Positions 52,612 to 61,946 of a stretch of DNA of 64,000 bases are shown in pieces. The notes below the pieces were generated by a model. That model ran no database searches. It was given only the letters and a program-made list of their open reading frames with translations, and was not told the origin of the DNA. The DNA is from JAFAXA01 sp963777325 (GTDB taxonomy: Bacteria; Pseudomonadota; Alphaproteobacteria; Acetobacterales; Acetobacteraceae). The position numbers and the translations under genes were made by a program. The first letter of the stretch is position 1. Every line of letters starts with the position of its first letter. The stretch spans positions 62,001 through 126,000 of the forward strand of contig CAVZQE010000018.1 in the NCBI GenBank assembly GCA_963777325.1, in the 5' to 3' direction.

Positions 52612-54468
52612 ATGACTGAGCAATTCGACGTTGTCGTCGTGGGCGGCGGGCATGCCGGGTGCGAGGCTGCCGCCGCCGCCGCCCGGATAGGCGCACGCAC
52701 GCTGCTGCTGACGCACCGGCTCGACACGATTGGCGAGATGTCTTGCAATCCAGCGATCGGCGGCATCGGCAAGGGCCATCTTGTGCGCGAAATCGACGCG
52801 CTCGACGGGCTGATGGGCCGGGCGGCTGACCGCGCTTGCATCCATTTCAAGCTGCTGAACCGTAGCCGGGGTCCAGCCGTGCGTGGTCCCCGCGCGCAGG
52901 CCGACCGCTGCTTGTATAAAGCCGCCATCCAGGCACTGCTCGCCGAGACCGACGGGCTGACGATCGCCGCGGCCGCGGTGGAGGATCTCGAGATCGGAGC
53001 GGACGGCCGGATCAGCGCGGTACTGTGCGCCGACGGACGCCGGATCGGCTGCCGCGCGGCCGTGCTGACCACCGGCACCTTCCTCAACGGCATAATCCAT
53101 GTTGGGCTGCAGCAGATTCCGGCCGGGCGGATCGGCGAGGCGGCGTCGCACGGGCTGGCCGCCACGCTGGCCCGCCTCGACGTGCCCCTCGGGCGCTTGA
53201 AGACGGGCACGCCGCCCCGCCTGGACCGGCGGTCCATCGGCTTGGAGAGCCTCGCCGAGGACCGAGGCGAACCGGAGCCGGAGCCGTTCAGCACCCTGAC
53301 GGCCCGGATCGACCTGCCCCAGATCGCCTGCCGCGTCACGGCCACCACCCCGGCGACGCATGCCCTCATCCGGGCCAACCTGCACCGCTCCGCGATGTAT
53401 GGCGGCGCGATCAGCGGCCGCGGGCCCCGCTATTGTCCATCGATCGAGGACAAGATCGTGCGTTTCGCCGGGCGCGACCGGCACACGATCTTTCTGGAGC
53501 CGGAAGGACTCGGCTCGGACGTCGTTTATCCGAACGGCATTTCCACGAGCTTGCCCGCCTCCTTACAGAGCGCCATGCTCGCGACGATCCCCGGGCTGGA
53601 GCACGCCCGCATGATCCGGGCCGGCTATGCCGTGGAATACGACTATGTCGACCCGCGCGCGCTGGCGCCCTCTCTCGCCCTGCGGTCAGCCCCCGGCCTC
53701 TTCCTGGCCGGCCAGATCAACGGCACCACGGGATACGAGGAGGCCGCCGCGCAGGGCTTGCTCGCGGGCATCAACGCCGCTCGTCATGCCGGAGGGCAAC
53801 CTCCAGTGCAGATCGACCGCTCGCAGGCCTATATAGGCGTGCTCGTGGACGATCTCGTGACCCAGGGCGTCGCCGAGCCCTACCGCATGTTTACCTCCCG
53901 CGCCGAGTTCCGGCTCAGCCTGCGGGCCGACAACGCGGACCTCCGGCTGACGCGGCTCGGCCTCGCCTGGGGGTGCGTGCGGCCGCCGCGCGCTTCGGTG
54001 TTCGCGCGCTTCGAAGCAGAGGTGGAGCAAGCCTTGCATCGCGCGGCCGAGGAACTGGCTCCCCCGATAGGCGCGCTGCCGCCCAGGGCCGACCGGCGGG
54101 CGCGCACCGTTCTGGACGCGCTTGCAGCGCTCCCTGAAGACGATCACCGCCTTTCTTCAGAGCTGCCGTGGCTTGCCGCGTCGTCGCCGCGCGTGCGCGG
54201 GCAGCTATACGCGGCAGCGTGTTACGCGGGGTATCTCCGTCGCCAGCAGGCGGATGTCAAAGCCTTGCAGCGGGAGGAGGGACTCTCCCTCGCGGGGCTG
54301 GACATGCGAACGGTCGGGGGGCTGTCCACGGAGGTTCGTGAGACGCTCGCGCGCATCTGCCCGGGCACCCTCGGCGCCGCCAGCCGGCTTCCGGGCATGA
54401 CGCCGGCCGCCGTCGCAGTGCTGGCCGTGCAGGCGCGAAAGAGCGGGCCAGCGTCCGGCGCGCAATGA
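52612..54468 (+). CDS. mnmG: tRNA 5-carboxymethylaminomethyluridine synthesis enzyme MnmG
   Basis: 618 residues, start ATG immediately after mnmE. The FAD-binding VVVGGGHAGCEAAAAAARIG is at 7-26, followed by MSCNPAIGGIGKGHLVREIDALDG and the conserved KTGTPPR block near 201. The C-terminal helical domain binds MnmE and tRNA. All signature blocks are present with no frame problem. The stop overlaps the rsmG start by four bases. Confidence 0.97.
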   Translation: MTEQFDVVVVGGGHAGCEAAAAAARIGARTLLLTHRLDTIGEMSCNPAIGGIGKGHLVREIDALDGLMGRAADRACIHFKLLNRSRGPAVRGPRAQADRCLYKAAIQALLAETDGLTIAAAAVEDLEIGADGRISAVLCADGRRIGCRAAVLTTGTFLNGIIHVGLQQIPAGRIGEAASHGLAATLARLDVPLGRLKTGTPPRLDRRSIGLESLAEDRGEPEPEPFSTLTARIDLPQIACRVTATTPATHALIRANLHRSAMYGGAISGRGPRYCPSIEDKIVRFAGRDRHTIFLEPEGLGSDVVYPNGISTSLPASLQSAMLATIPGLEHARMIRAGYAVEYDYVDPRALAPSLALRSAPGLFLAGQINGTTGYEEAAAQGLLAGINAARHAGGQPPVQIDRSQAYIGVLVDDLVTQGVAEPYRMFTSRAEFRLSLRADNADLRLTRLGLAWGCVRPPRASVFARFEAEVEQALHRAAEELAPPIGALPPRADRRARTVLDALAALPEDDHRLSSELPWLAASSPRVRGQLYAAACYAGYLRRQQADVKALQREEGLSLAGLDMRTVGGLSTEVRETLARICPGTLGAASRLPGMTPAAVAVLAVQARKSGPASGAQ

Positions 54469-55076
54469 AGTCCGACGTTCCACGTGAAACACACAATCGG
54501 CTGAGGGCATTCACCCGCCTGCTGACGCACTGGAACCGCCGCATCAACCTGACGGCGGACGCAGATCAGGACGCGATCTGGCGACGGCACATCCTGGACT
54601 CGCTGCAGTTGGCGCCCCTCATGGGAAAACCGACGGCTGCGATCGACCTCGGTTCCGGCGCGGGGTTTCCGGGCCTGGTCCTCGCGCTGGCCACGGGCGT
54701 GCCCTTCACGTTAATCGAGGCGGACCGGCGGAAAGCCGCGTTCCTGAGCGAAGCGGTGCGATTGACTGGCGCGTCCGCGACCGTTCACGTGGGCCGAATC
54801 GAGGACGCCCGCCTGCAGCCGGCGCCGCTGGTTACGGCGCGCGCCGTCGCTCCTCTGACCCGTCTTCTCACCCTTGCCGCGCCGCTGTTGACGGCGGAAG
54901 GCGTGTGCCTGTTTCCGAAGGGGGTTTCGGCGGAAACGGAGTTGACCGCCGCGGTGCTGCAATGGCAGATGACCGTGGAGCGCTTTCCAAGCCGGACGGC
55001 GCCACGCTCGACGATTTTCCGGATCAGCGAGATCGCCCATGCCGGCGCCGGCGTCCAGTTCCACCCCACCTCCTGA
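54465..55076 (+). CDS. rsmG: 16S rRNA (guanine527-N7)-methyltransferase RsmG
   Basis: 203 residues starting MKSDVPRETHNRLRAFTRLL. The SAM site is AIDLGSGAGFPGLVLAL near 62-78, with RRKAAFLSEAVRL and the motif TARAVAPLTRLL following. The second codon block (VPRET) is encoded by a parS-like 16-mer, so coding and segregation functions share this DNA. The 3' end overlaps parA by 38 bases. Confidence 0.95.
   Translation: MKSDVPRETHNRLRAFTRLLTHWNRRINLTADADQDAIWRRHILDSLQLAPLMGKPTAAIDLGSGAGFPGLVLALATGVPFTLIEADRRKAAFLSEAVRLTGASATVHVGRIEDARLQPAPLVTARAVAPLTRLLTLAAPLLTAEGVCLFPKGVSAETELTAAVLQWQMTVERFPSRTAPRSTIFRISEIAHAGAGVQFHPTS
54476..54491. promoter_or_regulatory. parS-like centromere site
   Basis: CGTTCCACGTGAAACA, differing at two positions from the broadly conserved ParB site TGTTTCACGTGAAACA. 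It is in the first codons of rsmG, just upstream of parA-parB, a common place for parS near alphaproteobacterial origins. It is the only such site I see in the window. Confidence 0.8.
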
Positions 55077-55878
55077 TCTTGGGCGCGGCCCGCGCGTGAT
55101 CGCAGTCGCTAACCAGAAGGGCGGGGTCGGCAAGACGACCACCGCCGTGAATCTTGCGACGGCCCTCGCGGCGGCGGGCGAGACGACCCTGCTGATCGAT
55201 CTCGATCCTCAAGGCAACGCCTCGACCGGCGTCGGGCTCGCCTGGGCCGCCCGCACGGAAGGCAGCTACGGCTTGCTGACCGGGCACTCTCCATTCGATG
55301 CCGCCGCCCAGCCCTCGACGGTGCCCAATCTCTGGCTGGTTCCTGCCGAGCCGGGGCTGGCCGGGGCCGAGGTCGAGCTGGTGGACGTGGCGCGCCGGGA
55401 GTTCCGGCTGCGCCAGGCGCTTGCCGCCGTTCGCTCGGACCCTAGCCCGTTCGGCTACATCCTCGTGGACTGTCCGCCCAGCCTCGGGCTGCTCACGCTC
55501 AATGCTCTGGTGGCCGCGGATGCCGTGCTGGTCCCCCTGCAGTGCGAGTTCTTCGCGCTGGAGGGGCTGACGCAGCTCGTGCGCACGATCGAGCTTGTTC
55601 GCCGCAATCTCAACCCTCGTCTTGTCCTGCAGGGAATCGTGCTCACCATGTTCGACCGCCGCAACAACCTGTCCGATCTGGTCGCGGCCGACGCACGGAG
55701 CGTATTCGGAGATATGGTCTACGACACGGTGATCCCTCGCAACATCCGCGTGTCGGAGGCACCGAGCCACGGCAAGCCCGTGCTGCTCTACGATTACCGG
55801 TCGCCCGGCTCGCAGGCCTATGTCCGCCTCGCGGCCGAAATGCTGCGGCGGGAGCGCGCCGTGCGCAGCGCGGCCTGA
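55039..55878 (+). CDS. parA: Chromosome partitioning ATPase ParA
   Basis: 279 residues from the ATG at 55039, overlapping the rsmG end by 38 bases. Deviant Walker A KGGVGKTTTAVNLATAL lies near 33-49, then LLIDLDPQGNAST and VDCPPSLGLLTLNALVAAD, the usual ParA/Soj blocks. The first 18 residues are a low-complexity N-terminal extension. It drives segregation of ParB-bound parS after replication. Confidence 0.95.
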   Translation: MPAPASSSTPPPDLGRGPRVIAVANQKGGVGKTTTAVNLATALAAAGETTLLIDLDPQGNASTGVGLAWAARTEGSYGLLTGHSPFDAAAQPSTVPNLWLVPAEPGLAGAEVELVDVARREFRLRQALAAVRSDPSPFGYILVDCPPSLGLLTLNALVAADAVLVPLQCEFFALEGLTQLVRTIELVRRNLNPRLVLQGIVLTMFDRRNNLSDLVAADARSVFGDMVYDTVIPRNIRVSEAPSHGKPVLLYDYRSPGSQAYVRLAAEMLRRERAVRSAA

Positions 55879-55879
55879 C

Positions 55880-56755
55880 ATGCGCGACCCGAGCCCCCGT
55901 CTCGGCCGGGGCCTCGCGGCCCTGCTCGGCGATGTCGGAGCGGCGACCGGCGCGGGGGCGGGGGAGGCCGAAGCCGCGGGCAGCCGGCATCTGCCGCTCG
56001 ACCTGCTGGAACCCGGCCCGTTCCAACCGCGCGGCACGATCGAGCCGACCTCCCTGGCTGAGCTGACCGAGTCGATCCGGGTCAGCGGCGTGCTCCAGCC
56101 GCTGCTTGCGCGCCCCCACCCGGCGCTCCCGGGGCGCTACCAGATCATCGCCGGAGAGCGGCGATGGCGCGCCGCCCAGGCCGCGGGGCTGCACGACGCG
56201 CCGGTGCTGATCCGGGGCCTCGATGATGCCGAGGCCATGGCGGCCGCCCTGGTCGAGAACCTACAGCGGCAGGATTTGAACGCGATCGAGGAGGCGGAGG
56301 GCTATCGCCGCTTGGTCGGCGAGTTCGCCATGACTCATGACCGGCTGGCCCAGGCCGTCGGCAAGTCGCGTAGTCACATCACGAATACGCTGCGACTGCT
56401 CAATTTGCCCCAGGCGGTACAGTCCGAGGTGCGCACCGGCGGCCTTTCGGCCGGTCATGCGCGCGCCCTGCTCGCTCACCCGGAGCCGGACAGGGCGGCC
56501 CTCGCCGTCATCGCCGGCGGGTTGAACGTGCGGCAGACAGAGGCTCTCGCCAGTGCCGCTCCCGCTACGCGCGACGATGGGACGAGACGGCCGCGAAACG
56601 CCAATTCGGAGGCGCTGGCGCGCGATCTGACCGCGCGGCTGGGTTTGCGCGTCGACATTCAGTCTGACGGCAAGTCCGGCAGGGTCCGCATTCACTACCG
56701 AACGCTCGATCAACTTGAGGGCGTGGTCGCGCTGCTTCGGGGCGATCCGCTCTAG
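55880..56755 (+). CDS. parB: Chromosome partitioning protein ParB
   Basis: 291 residues from the ATG of MRDPSPRLGRGLAALLGDV, starting two bases after the parA stop. The N-terminal ParA-contact motif RLGRGLAALLG is followed by the CTP-binding ParB/Srx domain (QIIAGERRWRAAQAAGL, ENLQRQDLNAIEEAEGYRRL), the helix-turn-helix (AQAVGKSRSHITNTLRLLNL) and a C-terminal dimer domain. Fully conserved. Binds the parS site in rsmG. Confidence 0.96.
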   Translation: MRDPSPRLGRGLAALLGDVGAATGAGAGEAEAAGSRHLPLDLLEPGPFQPRGTIEPTSLAELTESIRVSGVLQPLLARPHPALPGRYQIIAGERRWRAAQAAGLHDAPVLIRGLDDAEAMAAALVENLQRQDLNAIEEAEGYRRLVGEFAMTHDRLAQAVGKSRSHITNTLRLLNLPQAVQSEVRTGGLSAGHARALLAHPEPDRAALAVIAGGLNVRQTEALASAAPATRDDGTRRPRNANSEALARDLTARLGLRVDIQSDGKSGRVRIHYRTLDQLEGVVALLRGDPL

Positions 56756-57774
56756 AGGCCCGGCTGGCGGGACACGCCCCGGCCGCGCATCGCGGCACGC
56801 AGCAACAGATCGCGACAGATCGCCTCGGCCGGCGCTCCCGTCTGCTTGCAGGCGTGCTCCGCCGCCAGCATGCGTCCGAGCAGCGCGAGCAGGGTGCCGC
56901 TCGTCCAAATCTCCAGCCCTCTTGTCAGGGACGCGACCCGCCGGAAGAAGACCGGCGGTCGGGCCGTCCTGACGATCTCGGCCGGGATCCGGCCGCCTTC
57001 CACCGCAAGCCGCATCCGATGCAGCCGCTGGACGTGCATCATGGCCGCCCGCAGCACCCCGACAGGGCTCGCGCCTTCCGCCATTGCCTGATCGAGTGCG
57101 CGGGTTGCCGTAGCCGCATCCCCCGCCGTCGCGGCGAACAACGCGTCGTCGAGGGACAGATCCGCTTGCTCGCCGACACAGGCGCGGGCGGCGTCGAGAT
57201 CGATCGAACCTCCCGCCCCCGCATAGGAGGCTAGTTTCTCCAGCTCCCCCCGAGTGGCACCCCGGTCGGCGCCGAGCTGGGTCGCGAGCCAGGCCACGGC
57301 CTCTGGCTCGGCCGTGACGCCCGCCGCCGCCAGGCCGGCGCGGATCGTCGCCTCGAGCGTCTGCCCCTGCTCCGGATGACATCCGAGGGCCGCCGCACCC
57401 GGTGCCGCTTCGATCAGCGATTTCAGCCGGGACCGTCCGGCAAGGCCCGGCGCCTCGAGTAGGACGAGCGCCTCCCCGGGGCCGTCCAGCACCGCCCTGA
57501 CGGTTTCCGTCATCGGATCGCCCGCGCCACGCACGCGTACCACCCGGCGACCGCCGGTCATGGCCAGGGAGCACGCCTCCCCCGGCAAGCGGTCGCACAA
57601 CTCGCGGTCGAGTTCCGCGATCCGGAACGGATCATCGGCGCTGCCGACGACCAGCCGGACCAGCGCCTCCGCACGTTCCCGGATCAGTCCCGCATCGTCG
57701 CCATGCAGCAGCACGACCCGGCAGGAGCCGGGATCGCGCAGGAACGATCCGGCGCGGCGAGCCTCAACCCTCAC
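56752..57774 (-). CDS. holA: DNA polymerase III delta subunit
   Basis: 340 residues from GTG 57774, which overlaps the lptE stop (GTGA). The clamp-loader wrench pattern is visible: VVLLHGDDAGLIRERAEALV near the N-terminus, LVLLEAPGLAGRSRLKSLIE, and the C-terminal helices LLGRMLAAEHACKQTGAPAE. No Walker motif, as expected for delta. Its end overlaps parB by four bases tail to tail. Loads the sliding clamp. Confidence 0.88.
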   Translation of the reverse strand: MRVEARRAGSFLRDPGSCRVVLLHGDDAGLIRERAEALVRLVVGSADDPFRIAELDRELCDRLPGEACSLAMTGGRRVVRVRGAGDPMTETVRAVLDGPGEALVLLEAPGLAGRSRLKSLIEAAPGAAALGCHPEQGQTLEATIRAGLAAAGVTAEPEAVAWLATQLGADRGATRGELEKLASYAGAGGSIDLDAARACVGEQADLSLDDALFAATAGDAATATRALDQAMAEGASPVGVLRAAMMHVQRLHRMRLAVEGGRIPAEIVRTARPPVFFRRVASLTRGLEIWTSGTLLALLGRMLAAEHACKQTGAPAEAICRDLLLRAAMRGRGVSRQPGL

Positions 57775-58310
57775 CCCTGGCCCGCAGCGGCGGGCGCCGC
57801 CGTGCGCTTGCGGAAATAGGCGGCGAGCTGGAGCACGATCTGATCCGCGATCTGATCCGCGAGCCGGCGCTGCACTGTCTCCTGCTCCAGATCGGCCGCG
57901 AAATATTGCTGGTCGAGGATGTTGAGGCCGTCAATGGCGCGCGAGGTGCCGCTGGTCAGCGCGGTCCGTGCCGGATCCTGCGCCCTCAGCGTCCAGGCGC
58001 CCCGCGCGATCAGCCGGACCCGGGTCACCGAGTTGTCACCCTGAATGCCGATCCCTTCGCCGCCGATGCTGTAATTGACTCCGAGATCGTATTTCGGCAG
58101 CACCCCGGTGCTGGCCCGCTCCAGACGCTGTTGCAACGCCTGGCGCAGCAGCTGGCCCGGACGGTCCGGCAGAATCTCCACATGCACGGCGGCCAGTTCG
58201 CGCTGGGCGATGCCCGGCCGGCCGGACGCCGTCCGCATATAGACCGGGCGGAAACCGCAGCCGGACAGGCTCAAGCCGGCCGCGAAGCCGAGCAGGGAAC
58301 GCCGGCGCAT
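57771..58310 (-). CDS. lptE: LPS-assembly lipoprotein LptE
   Basis: 179 residues with lipobox LSGC (C18). The mature part shows the LptE pattern: HVEILPDRPGQLLRQALQQR, VNYSIGGEGIGI and the C-terminal helix RRLADQIADQIVLQLAAYF. LptE plugs the LptD barrel and helps insert LPS in the outer membrane. Sits between leuS and holA as in many proteobacteria. Confidence 0.88.
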   Translation of the reverse strand: MRRRSLLGFAAGLSLSGCGFRPVYMRTASGRPGIAQRELAAVHVEILPDRPGQLLRQALQQRLERASTGVLPKYDLGVNYSIGGEGIGIQGDNSVTRVRLIARGAWTLRAQDPARTALTSGTSRAIDGLNILDQQYFAADLEQETVQRRLADQIADQIVLQLAAYFRKRTAAPAAAGQG

Positions 58311-58313
58311 GCT

Positions 58314-60965
58314 CTACCCCGCCACCACGAAGTTCACGATCCGGTTCGGGACATGCACGCGCTTCAGGATGCGCTTGCCTTCCAGCAGCCGCGCGACGTT
58401 CGGCTCCGCCGCGGCGGCCGCGATCACCTGCGCGGCGTCCTCGTCCGGAGCCGCCGCGATCGTCCCCCGCAGCTTGCCCATGATCTGCACGGCGATCGTC
58501 ACCGACGAGGCCGCGACCAGTGCGGCATCGGCCTCCGGCCACGGCAGCTCCGCGACCAGAGCGGAACCCGGACGCAGCCGGGCGTGCAGCGTCTCGGCCA
58601 GATGCGGCATCATCGGCGACAGCAGGCGCGCGAGCGTCCGCAGCGCCTCGTCCCGCGCCGCCCGGAACGCGGCGTCGCCCTCCGCCGCCGTTCCGGCCTC
58701 GGCGATCGCGTTCGCGAACTCGTGCAGCCGCGCGACGGCGACGTTGAACGCGAACGCCTCCAGCGACTCCGTCACCAACGCAATGGTGCGGTGGGTCGCC
58801 CGCCGCAGAGCCAGCGCCGGGCCGGACGCCGCCGCGAGGGCCCCCGGGTCGATCTCGCCTAGGGTGGCGGCGAAGGCCTCAACGAGCCGATAAACGCGCT
58901 GCACGAAACGAAATGACCCGGAAACGCCGGATTCCGTCCATTCCATGTCGCGTTCCGGGGGGTTATCCGAAACAATAAACCAGCGAGCGGTATCGGCGCC
59001 GTACTGGTCGATGATCGCGCCGGGATCGACGGTGTTGCGCTTCGATTTCGACATCGATTCGACCCGGCCGATCGTCACCGTCTCGCCGGTGCCGCGATGC
59101 AGCGCGGTCCCGTCGCCGCGCCGCTCCACCTCGCCCGGATACAGCCAGCGCCCGTCCGCGCCACGGTAGCTCTCGTGCGTGACCATCCCTTGGGTGAACA
59201 GGCCGGCAAACGGCTCGTCGAGGCCGACATGCCCCGTCAGACGCATCGCCCGCGTGAAGAAGCGCGAGTACAGCAGGTGCAGGATCGCGTGCTCGATGCC
59301 GCCGATATACTGGTCGACCGGCAACCAGTGATCTACCGCCGCCCGATCCACGGGCACGGGCGCGTGCGGGGAGCAGAACCGGGCGAAATACCAGGAGCTA
59401 TCGACGAAGGTGTCGAACGTATCGGTCTCGCGCTCCGCCGCGCCGCCGCAGGAGGGGCAGGCGACATGCTTCCAGGTCGGATGATGGTCGAGCGGATTGC
59501 CGGGCCGGTCGAACGAGACGTTCTCGGGCAGCACGACCGGCAGCTGGTCCGGTGGAACAGGCACGACGCCGCAGGACGGGCAATGAATCACCGGGATTGG
59601 GCAGCCCCAGTAGCGCTGCCGGCTGACGCCCCAGTCGCGCAGCCTCCAGTTGGTCACGCCCTCGCCGAACCCTTTCTCCTCAAGGGCCGCGATGGCGGCT
59701 TGCTTGGCGCCGCCGACGTCGAGCCCGTCCAGGAACCCCGAATGATAGGCCGTGCCGGGTCCGGTATAAGCCGCATCGCCGATCGCGAACGTCTCCGGGT
59801 CGGCGCCGGGCGGCAGCACCACCGGCGTGACGGGCAGCCCGTAGCGGCGGGCGAATTCGAGGTCGCGCTGGTCGTGCGCCGGACACCCGAATACCGCGCC
59901 CGTGCCGTATTCCATCAGCACGAAATTGGCGATCCACACCGGGTAGGTCGCGCCCGCGATGAACGGATGCGCGACGCGAAGGCCGGTGTCGTAGCCGCGC
60001 TTCTCCGCCGTCTCGATCACCGCCTCGCTGGTGCCGAGGCGGCGGCATTCGGCGATGAAGCCGGAAGCTCCCGGATCGCGTCGGCCCACTACTTCGGCGA
60101 GCGGGTGCTCGGGCGCGACCGCGAGAAATGACATCCCGAACAGCGTGTCGGGCCTCGTCGTGTAGACCTCGACCGTGCCGATCCCGTCCTCCGGCGCGGC
60201 CAGGGGGAAGCGCACGCGCGCCCCCGTGCTGTAGCCGATCCAGTTCTCCTGCATCGCCCGCACGCGCTCGGGCCAGCGATCCAGATCGCGCAGGCCGTCG
60301 CGGAGCTCGGCGGCGAAGGCGGTGATGCGCAGGAACCACTGTGCGAGGAGCTTCTTCTCGACCGGCGCGCCGGACCGCCAGCCGCGGCCGTCGATCACCT
60401 GCTCGTTGGCGAGCACCGTGCCGTCGACCGGATCCCAGTTCACCCAGCTTTCGCGCCGGTCCACGAGGCCGGCCGCCATCAGGTCAAGAAAGAGCCGTTG
60501 CTGCTGGCCGTAATAGGCGGGGTCGCACGTCGCGAACTCGCGCGCCCAGTCGATCGACAGGCCCATGCGCTGCAATTCGGCGCGCATGGCAGCGATGTTC
60601 TCGCGCGTCCATGTCGCGGGATGCACCCCCCGCTCCCGCGCCGCGTTCTCCGCCGGCAGGCCGAACGCGTCCCAGCCCATCGGGTGCAGCACCTCATACC
60701 CGCGCGCGCGCTTGTAGCGCGCCACCACGTCCCCCAGCGTGTAGTTGCGGACGTGACCCATATGGATCTTGCCGCTCGGATAGGGAAACATCTCGAGCAC
60801 GTAGTATTTCGGCCGGCCGCCCTCCGGCACGTCGGCGACCGTGAAACAGCCCCGGTCGGCCCACGCCGCCTGCCAGTAGGGCTCGGCGGCGCGAAAGTCG
60901 TATCGCGCGGGTTCGGCCGCCGGCGCGCGGCCGTCCGGCGGCAAGGATCGAGGCAGCGTGCTCAT
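58314..60965 (-). CDS. leuS: Leucyl-tRNA synthetase
   Basis: 883 residues. Class I signature HMGH at 68-71 (PSGKIHMGHVRNYT) and the KMSKS-type motif as MSKSKRN near 637-643. Two zinc-knuckle-like clusters: HCPSCG and ACPSCGG, normal for this enzyme, flank the editing and catalytic parts. The C-terminal anticodon domain ends GKRILKRVHVPNRIVNFVVAG. Followed by lptE and holA on the same strand. Confidence 0.97.
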   Translation of the reverse strand: MSTLPRSLPPDGRAPAAEPARYDFRAAEPYWQAAWADRGCFTVADVPEGGRPKYYVLEMFPYPSGKIHMGHVRNYTLGDVVARYKRARGYEVLHPMGWDAFGLPAENAARERGVHPATWTRENIAAMRAELQRMGLSIDWAREFATCDPAYYGQQQRLFLDLMAAGLVDRRESWVNWDPVDGTVLANEQVIDGRGWRSGAPVEKKLLAQWFLRITAFAAELRDGLRDLDRWPERVRAMQENWIGYSTGARVRFPLAAPEDGIGTVEVYTTRPDTLFGMSFLAVAPEHPLAEVVGRRDPGASGFIAECRRLGTSEAVIETAEKRGYDTGLRVAHPFIAGATYPVWIANFVLMEYGTGAVFGCPAHDQRDLEFARRYGLPVTPVVLPPGADPETFAIGDAAYTGPGTAYHSGFLDGLDVGGAKQAAIAALEEKGFGEGVTNWRLRDWGVSRQRYWGCPIPVIHCPSCGVVPVPPDQLPVVLPENVSFDRPGNPLDHHPTWKHVACPSCGGAAERETDTFDTFVDSSWYFARFCSPHAPVPVDRAAVDHWLPVDQYIGGIEHAILHLLYSRFFTRAMRLTGHVGLDEPFAGLFTQGMVTHESYRGADGRWLYPGEVERRGDGTALHRGTGETVTIGRVESMSKSKRNTVDPGAIIDQYGADTARWFIVSDNPPERDMEWTESGVSGSFRFVQRVYRLVEAFAATLGEIDPGALAAASGPALALRRATHRTIALVTESLEAFAFNVAVARLHEFANAIAEAGTAAEGDAAFRAARDEALRTLARLLSPMMPHLAETLHARLRPGSALVAELPWPEADAALVAASSVTIAVQIMGKLRGTIAAAPDEDAAQVIAAAAAEPNVARLLEGKRILKRVHVPNRIVNFVVAG

Positions 60966-61000
60966 GCCCTCTAATCATCCACGTCGCCGCCCGAAGGCAA

Positions 61001-61048
61001 GGGGCGGTAGCTCAGTTTCAAATCCGATCTCGGTCGACCCGACCTGCG
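61001..61048 (+). other. tRNA-like remnant
   Basis: GGGGCGGTAGCTCAG resembles a tRNA acceptor and D-arm 5' side, followed at once by TTTCAAATCC, like a T-loop 3' side. The D loop, anticodon arm and variable loop are missing and the acceptor stem cannot pair. It may mark a recombination scar. Confidence 0.3.
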
Positions 61049-61102
61049 TTCCCGTCCCGTTACTGTGGCTCAGATCGCCACGGACGATAAAACGGGGGCG
61101 GT

Positions 61103-61794
61103 ATGAGCGGCGATATCTTCAGCTTCTGGGCGGGCGTGCCGGGTGATGCGCGGGAGCACCCTGACGATCGGCCTGTCTTCGACCGGGCTGCCAACGATGA
61201 CGACCGGGGGCACGGGTTCGATCTTCAGTGCCTGCCCGCGCCGTTCAATGGCCCGTTGCGCACCGCCCGTGTCGTCCTGCTCTACCTGTCCCCGGGCTGG
61301 CGCGAGTTCGACGTGGAAGAGGCTGGCACGAACGCGGGGCAGGACCGCTACTTCCGCCGTCGCCAAGGCTATCAGCCGCTCGACAGCGAGGCCGAGCACA
61401 AGGCCGGGTATCGCTGGTGGACTGAACGCACCAAGCTGTTCGGCGAGCCGACACAGCTACGGGACAAGATCGCCTACCTAAACATCGGCGCATATCACTC
61501 GAGGGATTTCAGGGATTACCACATGCTCTCGGCGCTGCCCTCGTGTCGGGCGTCTCTCGACTGGGCGCAGGGCGTGCTTTTCCCTCAAGCCGAGCGCGGC
61601 GACCGTGTCGTGGTGTGCCTTCGCTCGGCTCGATTCTGGGACTCGGGAAGCAGCGCAGATACGGTATTGGCCTGTTTGCCCCGGCGGTCAGCCGTGGCGG
61701 CCATATGCTCGCGAAGGCCGAAAACATGAGCCTGCGGGATGACGTCGTAGCGGCCGTTCGTAAAGCCATCGCGCGCGGGCCATTTTCTGACTGA
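61103..61794 (+). pseudogene. Hypothetical protein gene with a C-terminal frameshift
   Basis: The first frame runs from ATG 61103 (MSGDIFSFWAGVPGDAREHP) for 208 residues, ending at 61729 after an unlikely tail. A neighbouring frame continues the protein plausibly: GLGKQRRYGIGLFAPAVSRG to LRDDVVAAVRKAIARG, ending at 61794. One missing G in GGG (61638-61640) would join them into about 230 residues. Blocks such as ARVVLLYLSPGWREFD and RVVVCLRSARFW suggest an alpha/beta fold with two strands near a core; I do not name a family. Confidence 0.5.
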
Positions 61795-61946
61795 GACATT
61801 ACCCAAGGGCGGCTCGCTGGATGGAGCGCGCGACGTCGGTCGTTGCGGAATTCGGCAGGCTGGAGGCGGTTGTCGGGCGGTCGGGACTCGGTCACGGGCC
61901 GTCTCCTGATAGAGTCCGGCGAGGCAACGCAAAGGAGACCGAGACC

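Noticed and set aside
54785..54797. TTCACGTGG in rsmG as parS
   Set aside because: Only the central six bases match; the outer arms do not.
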